Origin: Acheta domesticus
Taxonomy: Eukaryota > Arthropoda > Insecta > Orthoptera > Gryllidae
Direction: 5' to 3'
NCBI GenBank assembly: GCA_031308135.1
Contig: JAHLJT010009436.1
Location: 157,327,976 to 157,391,975 of the forward strand
Length of the DNA stretch: 64,000 nt
Of this stretch, positions 35,335-44,592 are shown in pieces. Position 1 is the stretch's first letter. The number at the start of each line of letters is the position of its first letter. The notes beneath the pieces are model-generated. The model saw only the letters and a program-made list of their open reading frames with translations. It made no database searches and was not told the DNA's origin. The translations under genes and the position numbers were made by a program.

Positions 35335-35520
35335 ATTTTCAAATAATTGTCACCACGACCGTTCAAACCCGTCTCTACTGGTTTACGCCCACTTTAACCA
35401 CTATCCTATGGAGACAATCAATTCTTTGAACATGTTCTTAGACGGACGCGTTTACGCTCGGAAATATGTCCCGCAGAGATAAAGAATACTAAATTCTGAT
35501 CTCGGTACTGAGTAACAAAC
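35335..35520 (-). repeat. tRNA-derived SINE-like module 1 (degenerate)
   Basis: On the minus strand the words GTTTGAACGGTCGTGGTGAC and GGTTAAAGTGGGCGTAAACC correspond to the B-box and A-box region of the better copy at 35553-35627. It then shares GGACGCGTTTACGCTCGG with the third module near 35802. Confidence 0.55.
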
Positions 35521-35552
35521 GTATTTTAATATTTAAATTTGTTCAACGAATA

Positions 35553-35627
35553 GTCACCCCGACCGGGATTCGAACCCGGGACATTTGGTTTACGCGCAGG
35601 TGCTCTAACCACTGAGCTATTGCGACA
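35553..35627 (-). repeat. tRNA-like sequence, SINE head (module 2)
   Basis: The minus strand has an A box (AATAGCTCAGTGGTTAGAGC) and a B box in a perfect T-arm (CCGGGTTCGAATCCCGG). The acceptor stem does not pair beyond three bases, and no sound anticodon stem forms. It is therefore a tRNA-derived SINE promoter, not a functional tRNA gene. Confidence 0.7.
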
Positions 35628-36100
35628 TCCAATTGCCTGAGCGGGTTCCTTAGGCCTGATGTTATGCCCTTATGATATGTATTCTATTTTCTTTACGTCT
35701 ACGGAACATATTTCTTTAGACGTAATATATATTAAATATGTATTAACTCTACAAAATTATGTATATTATTTATAATTGTCACTACTTCTTCACCTCTTTT
35801 GGACGCGTTTACAAACGCTCGGAAATATGTTTCGTAGCCGTAAAGAGTACTAAATTTTAACATTGTTACAGTGACAATTCTTTGAAAAAATTTAAATATT
35901 TCCGGAGAATTTGAAAAAATTTAACTAAAGAATTAGCGTACTATGTACATCGCTACAATATTATTATAAAGATTTTTACAATTTGAATGTAAATACGAAT
36001 TTTAAACATTTATATTTTTTGTTAAAAATATACATAGTTAAAATATATTTTAAATTTATTATACGTAAGTTCAAATAGCGAAAGAAAATATTTCTAAAAC

Positions 36101-36380
36101 CTACAATGATTTTAATTTAAACATTAAATGTAATGTACAACACATTAATATCGGTTTAATTTACAAGGTACATAACGTTTAATGTAGTCCTTCATTAAAT
36201 ATACATTGATTTTAATTTTAACATTAAATTTAATGCACAAACACATTAAAATCGCTTTAACGTACACGGTACAGTAAATTGAATGTACTGCATCTACATT
36301 GATTTTAATGTACACACTATATTTAATGTACATGTACATTAATATCGTTTTAATGTACACGGTACATTAAATTTAATGTG
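36101..36380. repeat. Three imperfect tandem units of about 95 bp
   Basis: Each unit begins TACA(A/T)TGATTTTAAT, continues through ACATTAAAT and a CACATTAA(A/T)ATCG-like word, and closes with a (A/C)GGTACA motif. They form the right arm of the inverted-repeat element. Confidence 0.75.
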
Positions 36381-36656
36381 AAAAAGTGCATTAAACTACA
36401 TTAAATTTAATGTAATTTCTGACAGTGTACCTCCGCTTACGCCACGCCATTGCACATTTGCATACGTAGGGCCGAGCAATGGGCTGACCCCATCCTCATA
36501 CGACCAATCCCATTGATAGAGGCCAGCTCATTGACTCTCTCCGCAGTGATTTTGATCTGGAGGACCTAGAGTTCCGAGTCTCTTCGGTGGCAGGATTTTC
36601 GACACTAACTGTATAGCTAGGTCGAATTCACGCGCTGTCTGGAGGAGAATTCTAGA

Positions 36657-36780
36657 GGCCGGCTGCTCTGATCGGTAGTTTTACATGACTTCTCCGACAA
36701 ACACAAGACGAATGCCGGGGCAGTAGACTAACGGGCCATGGACCATGCGCGATCTTTCCTTCGTATTCCTTGTCCTATCC
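36657..36780. repeat. Interspersed repeat, copy 2 of 2
   Basis: Better preserved partner of 33740-33880, with GGCCGGCTGCTCTGATCGG through GGGCCATGGACCATGCGCG and CTTTCCTTCG. The copies are separated by two other transposable elements. Confidence 0.55.
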
Positions 36781-37915
36781 CCACTTCTTACATACTTACA
36801 TGCACTACACTACCACACATGCCAGGAGACTAGTCGAGAGCTAAGAGCTTGACCCACCACATCCCCCGGCAGGGTGCCGCCACTAGCGGCACCCAGCCGG
36901 GGGATGTGCTAGATGTGCCGACAGGTAGATCGGCGTCAGATCTCACCATCTAGGATCTACTGCCACATCCCTGGATAACCCTCCGGCGGGCGCGTCCCAT
37001 ATTACTTTTGTTATTGAATGTGAAGGAAATATTCTTAATTTATGTTTTTATACAATTTATTTCACAATAAATACCAAACGAAATGACGAGAAGAAGAATC
37101 TGGTCCATCACTCGCTCCCTTCGTGTCTTGGTACGTGTTACATGTCGGGGAATGAATATAATGCAAACGTGCCTTCTAACGTTTCTTCGGAAACAACGCA
37201 TTTAAACTTGAATTAATATTTAAAGTCATAAAGCTCAATAACAAAACAGCAATAAGAATTCTAATAGATAAAATGCGCAAATATTATACTTACATGACAA
37301 AGTGCGTGCGGTACGGAGTGCCGTAACCGTTGAAGATTTCGAATTGCTAATGAATAACGGTCGATCGGCAGTGTCTAAAATCGTGATTTGAGTGTCATCT
37401 GGTTGAAAATATAATGAATGAAGAATAACTAAGAGCTCATATAAGTGACACCAATTATTTACATGAAATGAACAAAAATGTAAGAACGCAGCACTAAGTG
37501 CCGCTACATGCCCGCCCTGAGGGATAAAACGGGACTAATGAGCAGAACATGCCCAGAAACAATCAATTGAAAGAGAAAATATTCGGCAAACGACGGCTAC
37601 CCGAAATGGGACGACGAACTGCGAGTTCCCCCAAGAAAGTTACTGTACGTGGTGGGACTCCGGCCATCCGGCCATCCGGCTCCTCTTCTGTCCGACGACG
37701 CAAATTTCGCTGCGCTCTTTTCTCCATCTAGCGGAGAAAGAAGGTATTACTCGGTCGACGAAATAGGCGATTTGGAATATAGCTCAGAGGTTTCTTTTAG
37801 ACTTGACGATCTTTAACAGGCAGTAAATCTTCAACGTGGGATACCCGACTTTACTTCCTTCTGAAGGAAGGCGAACGAACGATTTTTTCGGCCTTAAGAA
37901 TCCACGTCTTCGATT

Positions 37916-37982
37916 GGGTTTGAACCGCAAACTTTGGGTACAACAACCCGATCCGCTAACCGTTATACCACCGAACCCGCAC
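37916..37982 (-). repeat. tRNA-like sequence, SINE head
   Basis: The minus strand shows TGGTATAACGGTTAGCGGAT (A-box region) and GCGGTTCAAACCC (B box) at tRNA-like spacing. The acceptor ends do not pair, so a SINE origin is likelier than a working tRNA. Confidence 0.55.
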
Positions 37983-38049
37983 ATATTGTAATGTATTATA
38001 AGAGAAAGCAATAAGTTATAAATAAATACGTAAATAAATAATAAAGAAG

Positions 38050-38350
38050 CAGCCGGGGCCAATCCGCGGCGATCGCTTCGTCCGCACGCTAAAAATAGCC
38101 CCGTGGATTGGCGGCGTGTGGGCGCACGGGGGCGCGCGCGCGTGTGTGTGGAATGGCGCGGCGAGGCGTGGCGCGGCCGAGGGGGGGGGCGAACGCATGG
38201 CACGCCCGCTTCCGCCCATCTGGGCCTCTTGGCACGGCCCGCGCGCCATCGCCCATCGCCCACCGCCCACTGCCCAGCGCCCACCCCCTCCACCTACCAC
38301 CCACCGCCCACTGGCCACCGCCCACCGGCTTCCACGCACGGCAATTACAC
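38050..38350. repeat. GC-rich low-complexity / minisatellite tract
   Basis: CpG-dense sequence followed by a decayed tandem of CCCACCGCCCACTG-type units (about 38240-38335). It sits in the putative Chsy intron. The many frames predicted here on both strands are low-complexity artefacts. Confidence 0.8.
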
Positions 38351-38734
38351 GGCGCGCTTACAAGCAACAGAAAGACACGAGGGTGATAAAAAAAGATATT
38401 CACACTTTAACAGGATGTATTTATTTAAAATATTTCTAAGTTGGTCGGGATAATAACAGTAATGTGTAGAACGATGTTCTGTAGACAGTTGTGACTCACA
38501 TGCGTTATGCTACGCGATAGGTCCAAAAAGAATGAACAAAATGAAGCCAAGCTGCGCGAAATGTCAACAATGAAGGAAGTGAAGCAAAGATTATCGCAGG
38601 CGCCCTGACCGTCAGCAAATTAATACAGAAACTGTTAAACTGAATAACTCTTGACTACTGGTGTGTAAACAAGGCATGTTTTTGTGGAAGTTTGTTCATT
38701 TACCTGGAATTAATGTTTAGGGTGGGTTCTCATC

Positions 38735-39090
38735 TAGGGATCTCACTGTACCATTCTTTTTTGGAACAGTAAATGGCGAAATGTACCGGGACATAATACG
38801 CACATCCGTCGAACCCACCATTCGTATGTTCTATGGAAATGAGGAATTTTACTTCCAGCACGATGATGCATTGCCACACTACCACCGAGATGTGCGTATC
38901 TTGATGACAATCTTCCAGACCAGTGGATAGTTCGAACAGTTTTGATTGAGTCTTAGGCGCATTCTCCAGATCTAACTCCGTTGCACTTCTGCTTATGGGG
39001 AATTCTGAACACTGTTATGCCATATACCGCAGAAAACCAGCTACACTGGGAACGCTTCGGGCTATTGTCTAAGATGTCTACTACTGCTCA
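38735..39090 (+). pseudogene. DDE transposase fragment (Tc1/mariner-like DDE_3 type)
   Basis: Broken frames read FFGTVNGEMYRDIIRTS, FYFQHDDALPHYHRDVR, then after shifts DNLPDQW, AHSPDLTPLHFCLWGIL. This is the C-terminal half of the DDE_3-type transposase with its Q-D-x-A-x-x-H and PDLTP..F.LWG blocks, here with an HDDALPHYH variant. No inverted ends recognised; a fossil. Confidence 0.82.
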
Positions 39091-39099
39091 TCATTTTCT

Positions 39100-40327
39100 A
39101 TTTGTATGAAGTCAGCTTTTTCATGTTCACACAGTTTTTCTTTGTTTGAAGTGTGTGTACATTGTTTGGCACACTCTATTAGTACATTGTTTGGCACTTT
39201 AACCTAACATTTTTACCACGCTTCATGCTTACGCCTAATTAATAAAACAAACGAAAGTGGTTATTGTCGAAACAAACATTCACTGTCTAGTCGTCGATTA
39301 ATTTATTGCAAAATCAAATAACGAGTTACTCCAGGGCCGTCGTAGATAACATATTGCAAGATACAACATCAACTCGGCCTACGCCTCTGGTGCAAAAGCG
39401 ATGCACGTTCATTATGTAAATACCAAACTTGTTTCAGTTTTCAAGAAATTTGATCATTTGAAAAATTTCATTTCATCAGTTTGAGAAATTTGATCATGGA
39501 GGGTTAAGTCATGGGCCTGAGGATGAAAATTTTTAAAATTAAGGAAACTTTCAAGCATCACAACTAAAAATTTTGAATATTTTTCAGATAAATAGATTCT
39601 GTGTTGCTGCACATATTATTGACTTTGTATGCAACAAAAAGTTCAATTTTATTACAGGAAGTTATTTTTATAAGATAATAGGCTAGGTGAGCCGTGTTTA
39701 CTGTAGATTAATGAAGAGATACTTGCAGTCGATTCGTATCAGTACTACTACACATAACTGATAATTATAATTTCATCATTTTACGTAACCGTAAGTATAG
39801 AGTCACTCTAAAAAGGGACCACTTTCACAAGTCGAAAAACAAATGAACCTCATGCCGGGCGATGATTCTTGCGAGAGATTGTGATGAAATCATTTACAAA
39901 TGCTGAGCAAAACTAAACGAACGCACTGACAAAATTATTTCCTGGACGTAACTTGCAGGTACATTTCCAGCAGTTGCTAAGCAATAGATGTCAAAGTGGT
40001 CCCTTCTTATAGTAATCTTTCTTTAACACGAGGAAATCGGTAATATAATGTTGCCATAGTGTTGGGTTCTAAGTCCAAAAATTACTCGAAATAATCGTTT
40101 CTGATTTAGGGGAAAACTTCAGTGAAGGTAAAATAGTTAAACATGTGAAACTTCACTGGGTTCACTTAGTTTGCGCTTAATCATCATTATTCGTATATTT
40201 TAACAAAACAACTAAGACACCGTGTCAGTGGTTAGGATATTACGAAATATCTAACTTGGCGTATTTAGAATACGGATAACAATGGCAAGAATAAATTTAT
40301 AGAAACAACTCTTTTTTGATTTGAGCC
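39100..40327. other. AT-rich intronic DNA, no gene seen
   Basis: Nothing recognisable apart from AT-rich sequence. The phrase AAATTTGATCATTTGA recurs in imperfect form near 39450-39500. Confidence 0.45.
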
Positions 40328-40536
40328 TTAAAGACGGAAAACTGAACAAAGAAAGATCCGTGAGCCACCGTGATGATGTAAATCTGCAGAACCCAAGACA
40401 TCAATGTCCTTGTCTTTGAACACTTCACTGGATCCGTTTAAAACGGCTTTGACACGCTCTATTGGAATTGTTCCATCTGCTCTTGGTACAAAAGGATTAG
40501 CTTTCTGTATCAGGCACTCAAATTCTTCAACGAAAA
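40328..40536 (-). CDS. Candidate terminal exon of an unidentified minus-strand gene
   Basis: After an acceptor (TTGTTTGTAG) the minus strand stays open for about 69 codons: VEEFECLIQKANPFVPR, ADGTIPIERVKAVLNG, SSEVFKDKDIDVLGSAD and a stop at 40328. The composition looks like real protein and unlike the surrounding AT-rich DNA. No clear donor follows, so it may be a last exon or a gene fragment captured by a transposon. I do not recognise the family. It would lie antisense within the putative Chsy intron. Confidence 0.4.
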
Positions 40537-41003
40537 CTACAAACAATATTCCAATAGACTAGTTTTCAACGTATCTAAATGACTAGAAAAATCCGGCAGA
40601 CGCTGATCTGCCCTTCATCTCCCTCTTTCCCCTTTCTCATTGTCTCTCCCTCCCTCACCCTGTCCTTGTTTGTCTCTGCCGCTCTCTGTCCATCTCATTC
40701 ACATTTTGCAGATTCTGCACATCTCTGAGCAGGTGAGGTAATATCGGGAAGCGCCGGACCAGCAAAAATGTAATAATATATTTAGAAAGGTTTCATCCTG
40801 TAGATTACGGCGTGAGAAACGTTTCTTTGAAGCCTTTGGCCTCAAAATTTTAGTTTTCAAGGCCATAGAACGCATTGTTGAGGAGTTATTTAACTATATA
40901 GATTTAAATCCTACCGAATGTGTTGCGGGTTGTATTTAACGTAAATTATTTAGTTTTGCCAACTTTCATGAAGATTGGTCTCACGGTGTCGTTGTTTAGC
41001 TCA

Positions 41004-41006
<3 letters not shown>

Positions 41007-41093
<87 letters not shown>
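41007..41093. repeat. Compound (TA)n(GA)n microsatellite
   Basis: About 24 TA units pass directly into about 19 GA units. Ile-Tyr/Arg-Glu frames over it are artefacts. Confidence 0.97.
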
Positions 41094-41096
<3 letters not shown>

Positions 41097-42560
41097 CACC
41101 ACGAAGAAAATAAAGAGTATAGAGACTGCAACATCAAACGGGCATCAGAAGACCAGAAGACTTTGCAACTCACTCTACATAAGAAAAACGTAAACAAAGC
41201 ATGAATTGTTCTCGCTATGAACTAAAATAATTTTAATCTACAATAATTTTTGCTCTTCAATGAACTTAACTAATGACGTTAATCTCAAATACCTCCTGTT
41301 AAGATAACTGGAGTAATTTGAAGATTAGTTGGAACATTGTAAACCTATAGTGACGAAACGAGGTAAAACAAGTAACGAGTGAGAAACTCATCAAATATGC
41401 AACTCTTAAAAATGATTACGCTGATAGGTCAATTTGTCAGGCGAGGAAATAATACAATGTGGAGTGGGCGCGGAAGAATGACAGGAGAGATATGGCAAAG
41501 GAGAATGATGGTGGGTGTTGCAGTACGACAAAGAGCTTTGGGGTCCTTGTAAAAGAGCTAGCCGTACTACAGGTCCTCGTAAAAGAGCTAGCAGTAACAT
41601 TGGGTAGCCTTATGAAATGAAATTCCTCCCACACCCAAAAACAATATGACCTGATCATTTGGAAAATTGTTATGAATTTGGGGAAGAGTCTCTGCAAGCC
41701 ATCTGGCCACCGTGTACTAAATGGTTTAGCCTAAAATCCGTTGCAAGTAATAATTGCATCATTAAATTTATAAATTCATTCTCATCTCAGTAAGTTATAT
41801 TCACTAGGAATTTCGGGTCTCGACAAAACAGATTATACTTCCTCTGCATACGCTACATGTGGTTTGTAAGTGCTTTTTACGTTAAATAAATACATGCAAT
41901 TTTGTGAAATTTAATTATGAGTATCTACGGATATTAATTTGCATAGGGGCAAAAATCATCTTTAAACTCGTTCATTGAATTGTTGTCTACCAAAACGGTC
42001 ACGTTCGTAACAAGTCGCCATTTTAGTTACACGTCGGATGACATAATTGGTTCCGCGCGGAACAGGCAAATAGACGCCCACCGCATGAGAATACCCTGTA
42101 ATCTTTGCATCACAGCGCGGCTGTTCCAGAGGACTAAACACTAGGGATGTGACATGGATGTCGATGTTTTCAAAACATTGATGTTTCTACAAGAAATATC
42201 GATGTTTTCTGACAAACATCGATGTGATTTGAAAAACCGATGTTTTTTGAACATCTATGTTTTGGTTCGATGTTTTTTCTGTTTTAAATGTTTTGGTCGT
42301 GAATGAAAGATGCTCATAATTACAATTTTGTGAAAGAGAAGTTAAGAATGACTGATGCTACCAATATCTGTTTGTATTCAATCGAAACGAACGCGGTTTG
42401 TTCTATCTTCCTCGAGCAGACTACCATCCCTTGCTCGAGATGATCCTGATGGCGTGGTATTTCCTTCCTCTTTCCTAAATTTCGCACACGGAGAGTCAGT
42501 ATACGACTTTGTTTTCAGTTAAATTTGAATTACAAATTAATAAGCACAGCCATTGTCAAA
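41094..42560. other. Non-coding stretch before the LINE
   Basis: No gene seen. A paired direct repeat (TCGTAAAAGAGCTAGC near 41577 and TTGTAAAAGAGCTAGC near 41548) is present. The segment 42139-42290 is rich in repeated CGATGTTTT words (described separately). Confidence 0.5.
42139..42290. repeat. Clustered CGATGTTTT subrepeats, possible hAT end
   Basis: The word (A/T)CGATGTTTT or its variants occurs about eight times in both orientations, starting right after CTAGGGATGTGACATGGATG. A TAGGGATGTGA start followed by clustered inverted CGATGTT words resembles one end of an hAT element. No partner end was found. Confidence 0.4.
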
Positions 42561-42779
42561 TTAAATGTTGTTACTAACGAATATAATATTAGAGGTTACT
42601 AAACCAACATTAAAATTTAGATAAACATATCCGAAGGCTGGAAGAGATCGTTCTCTACAATGACGGTTGGGCACAAGTAGGCAACACTGCGAAGTTTCCC
42701 AACCGTGCACCCGTGACTGCACATAAGACACAGACACCACATCCAGTCGCAATTCAAAACAGATTTAGTGTTTTAGATT

Positions 42780-44550
42780 ATGAAACAGATTTTCCTCGCC
42801 TTCCTGATCCTCACAACCCTTCCCTTCCATCGACAAATACATGCACAAACCAACGCAAACAGGCAAGGAAGCGTCAATACCAAAACACGTAAAGCTTCGC
42901 ATCCCAGCCCACTTGAAAACAAAGCCATTCCTACTGAGCCTAAGAAACAGGTACTTATTTTAGCTGACAGCCATGGTCGCCATCTTTCCTCCATTCTCAG
43001 TAGGAAGTTACCCCCCAACTACTCAGTTTCGTCTATTTTTAAACCTAACGGGAGGTTTGCAGACGTGACTGCAGAGCTGGACACTCACACGACGACAATG
43101 ACCAATCAGGACGCAGTCATTATCATAGCAGGGCAGAATGACATTAATTTGGACGGTAACTTTACACCTGAACAACATGTAAAAAAATTACAATGTGCCG
43201 CCCAAAATACTAACATTGTAGTCTCGACTCTGCCCTTCTGGTACAACAGGCCAACTCTATGCAGCGCGATTAAGCACGCAAACCAACAACTAAAACTGCA
43301 ACTGAGAGAAACAGATGTAACACTTTTTGAAATGAATTTTCTCTCAGTAAAACACTTCACCCGGCACGGTCTCCACATGAACCTTGCTGGAAAACATGCA
43401 GTCGGTGAAAAGCTTGCACAATACATCATCAACTCCTGTTCGGGGCTACTATACATTTAATGTTCATGAGTGGACTGTATGAATGGACTGTATTGTTGAA
43501 GTACAGTAGTCCCGAAACCCTTTGATAGCTTTTGGGATTGGCGCAGGAGTGCAGGATGCATATACGAGCAAATTTCCAGCACAAACAATATTTAATAAGT
43601 AAATGCACAGTATTCACACAGTAAATGCACAAGAAGTACAGAATTAAGATGAAAATTTCTCTTGGTGCATTAATACACCTGTCCAAGCGTACTTATTGTA
43701 GTGACACCTTGGACCGCCGTGGCTACTTTGCGCCGACCAGAAGCAGCCGCGAGTCACATAGTTCAACCAAAATTGCGGGCGCAAACCCACGTAAGAGCGA
43801 CAGACACAATTACAGCGTGCACTGCCACGATTAAACAATTTATGTGCGAGCCGTATGCAGCTCATTTGCACGATTATACGTTCTTTACACGCTTTACGCG
43901 CGGAGCCCTGAACACACGCGTCTATCTCGCACGGTGTCTTTATGCGGACTAACGAAGTCGGTTAAGCCGAATTCGGTTGGGGCAGAGACGTTAGGAAAGG
44001 GCTCACACACGCGGCAGAGGTGGGGATGGCGATGGCCAATTACCATTTGCCATTTGATCTGGATTTGCAATGATCTGGCAGTTTTTGTCCGTTGCTCCTC
44101 CAAGCTCCTCCAACGGACCGAGCTGTGGGGGTGAGATGGGCAGTCGGGCACGTACGAGCGGCCACGCTCGTCCGTTGCCGTCCGTTGGGAGAATACGCGG
44201 AACAACGGATGTGAAGGCGATATGTGACACCTACTCAACGGCCGCGCTCTGCCGATTACGCAATTCAACTGTTCTGCCTTGCTTGTGAACGTATTTATTT
44301 CTGCTTTGCTGTGGGCCCGAACAACTCCAGTCCTACGCAGCCTCCTGCCAAAAATCCATCCCTTTCACCTTCCTTACGTTCTCCACCCCCCACCCTTATT
44401 CTGAACACTCTTACCCCCTCCTGTGAACCTACTCCCGTTTTTTCCATTCCCACTACCAATGACGCCCCTATTTCCTCACAACCTGTGACTGCTGGGACAC
44501 ATTACAACCTTCGACCACGTACTCGAGGTAAAAATGGAGTAAATATATAG
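42780..44550 (+). pseudogene. LINE ORF1 with SGNH/GDSL esterase domain, split by solo LTR
   Basis: Upstream, in another frame, sits QNRFSVLDYETDFPRLP, typical of the N-terminal part of such ORF1 proteins; it stops at a TAA near 42889. The esterase frame follows with block I ILADSHGRH (Ser nucleophile), block III IIIAGQNDI (Asn) and block V HGLHMNLAGKHA (His). It is interrupted at 43436 by the LTR and resumes at 44329 with PTQPPAKNP to a Pro/Thr-rich tail ending NLRPRTRGKNGVNI. Esterase ORF1s are thought to aid membrane or RNP handling in CR1-type LINEs; that role is not testable here. Confidence 0.85.
43437..44323. mobile_element. Solo LTR, 887 bp, 5-bp target duplication ACTCC
   Basis: Begins TGTTCGGGGC and ends GGGCCCGAACA, that is TG...CA ends with a short inverted repeat. 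It is flanked by ACTCC on both sides (43432-43436 and 44324-44328). The second LINE copy has a single ACTCC here, which fixes both boundaries. There is no internal gag/pol sequence or second LTR, so this is a solo LTR left by recombination or a non-autonomous unit. TGTTC/GAACA ends and a 5-bp duplication fit Gypsy or BEL/Pao elements; the family cannot be chosen. Confidence 0.92.
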
Positions 44551-44592
44551 CAACTACAGTCAGAAGCAGCAGAAAAACATTCGTGTAGGTAC

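Larger units (their letters stand above)
34956..36427. mobile_element. TA-flanked 1472-bp inverted-repeat element with nested hairpins
   Basis: The ends are CACTGTCAGAAATT and AATTTCTGACAGTG, a perfect 14-bp inverted repeat, each flanked by TA (34954-34955 and 36428-36429), as expected of Tc1/mariner-type insertion. The left arm contains a long hairpin whose stems (about 34984-35035 and 35225-35278) enclose a tandem array. The middle holds tRNA-like SINE modules. The right arm has three imperfect units of about 95 bp. There is no transposase frame, so it is non-autonomous. The superfamily is inferred from TA and ends only. Confidence 0.8.

Noticed and set aside
35553..35627. A functional tRNA gene
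   Set aside because: A and B boxes are good, but the acceptor stem pairs for only three bases and no proper anticodon stem forms; a SINE head is the better reading.
37916..37982. A functional tRNA gene
   Set aside because: The acceptor ends do not pair and the anticodon stem is only four bases around a six-base loop.
38016..38453. Several overlapping frames of about 100 residues on both strands
   Set aside because: Low-complexity Trp/Gly/Pro/His-rich translations of the GC-rich minisatellite in all frames.
40920..41204. Frame with Ile-Tyr and Arg-Glu runs
   Set aside because: Produced by the (TA)n(GA)n microsatellite.
43625..44288. Short frames on both strands inside the solo LTR
   Set aside because: They lie wholly within an LTR defined by filled and empty sites, and no protein motif was seen.
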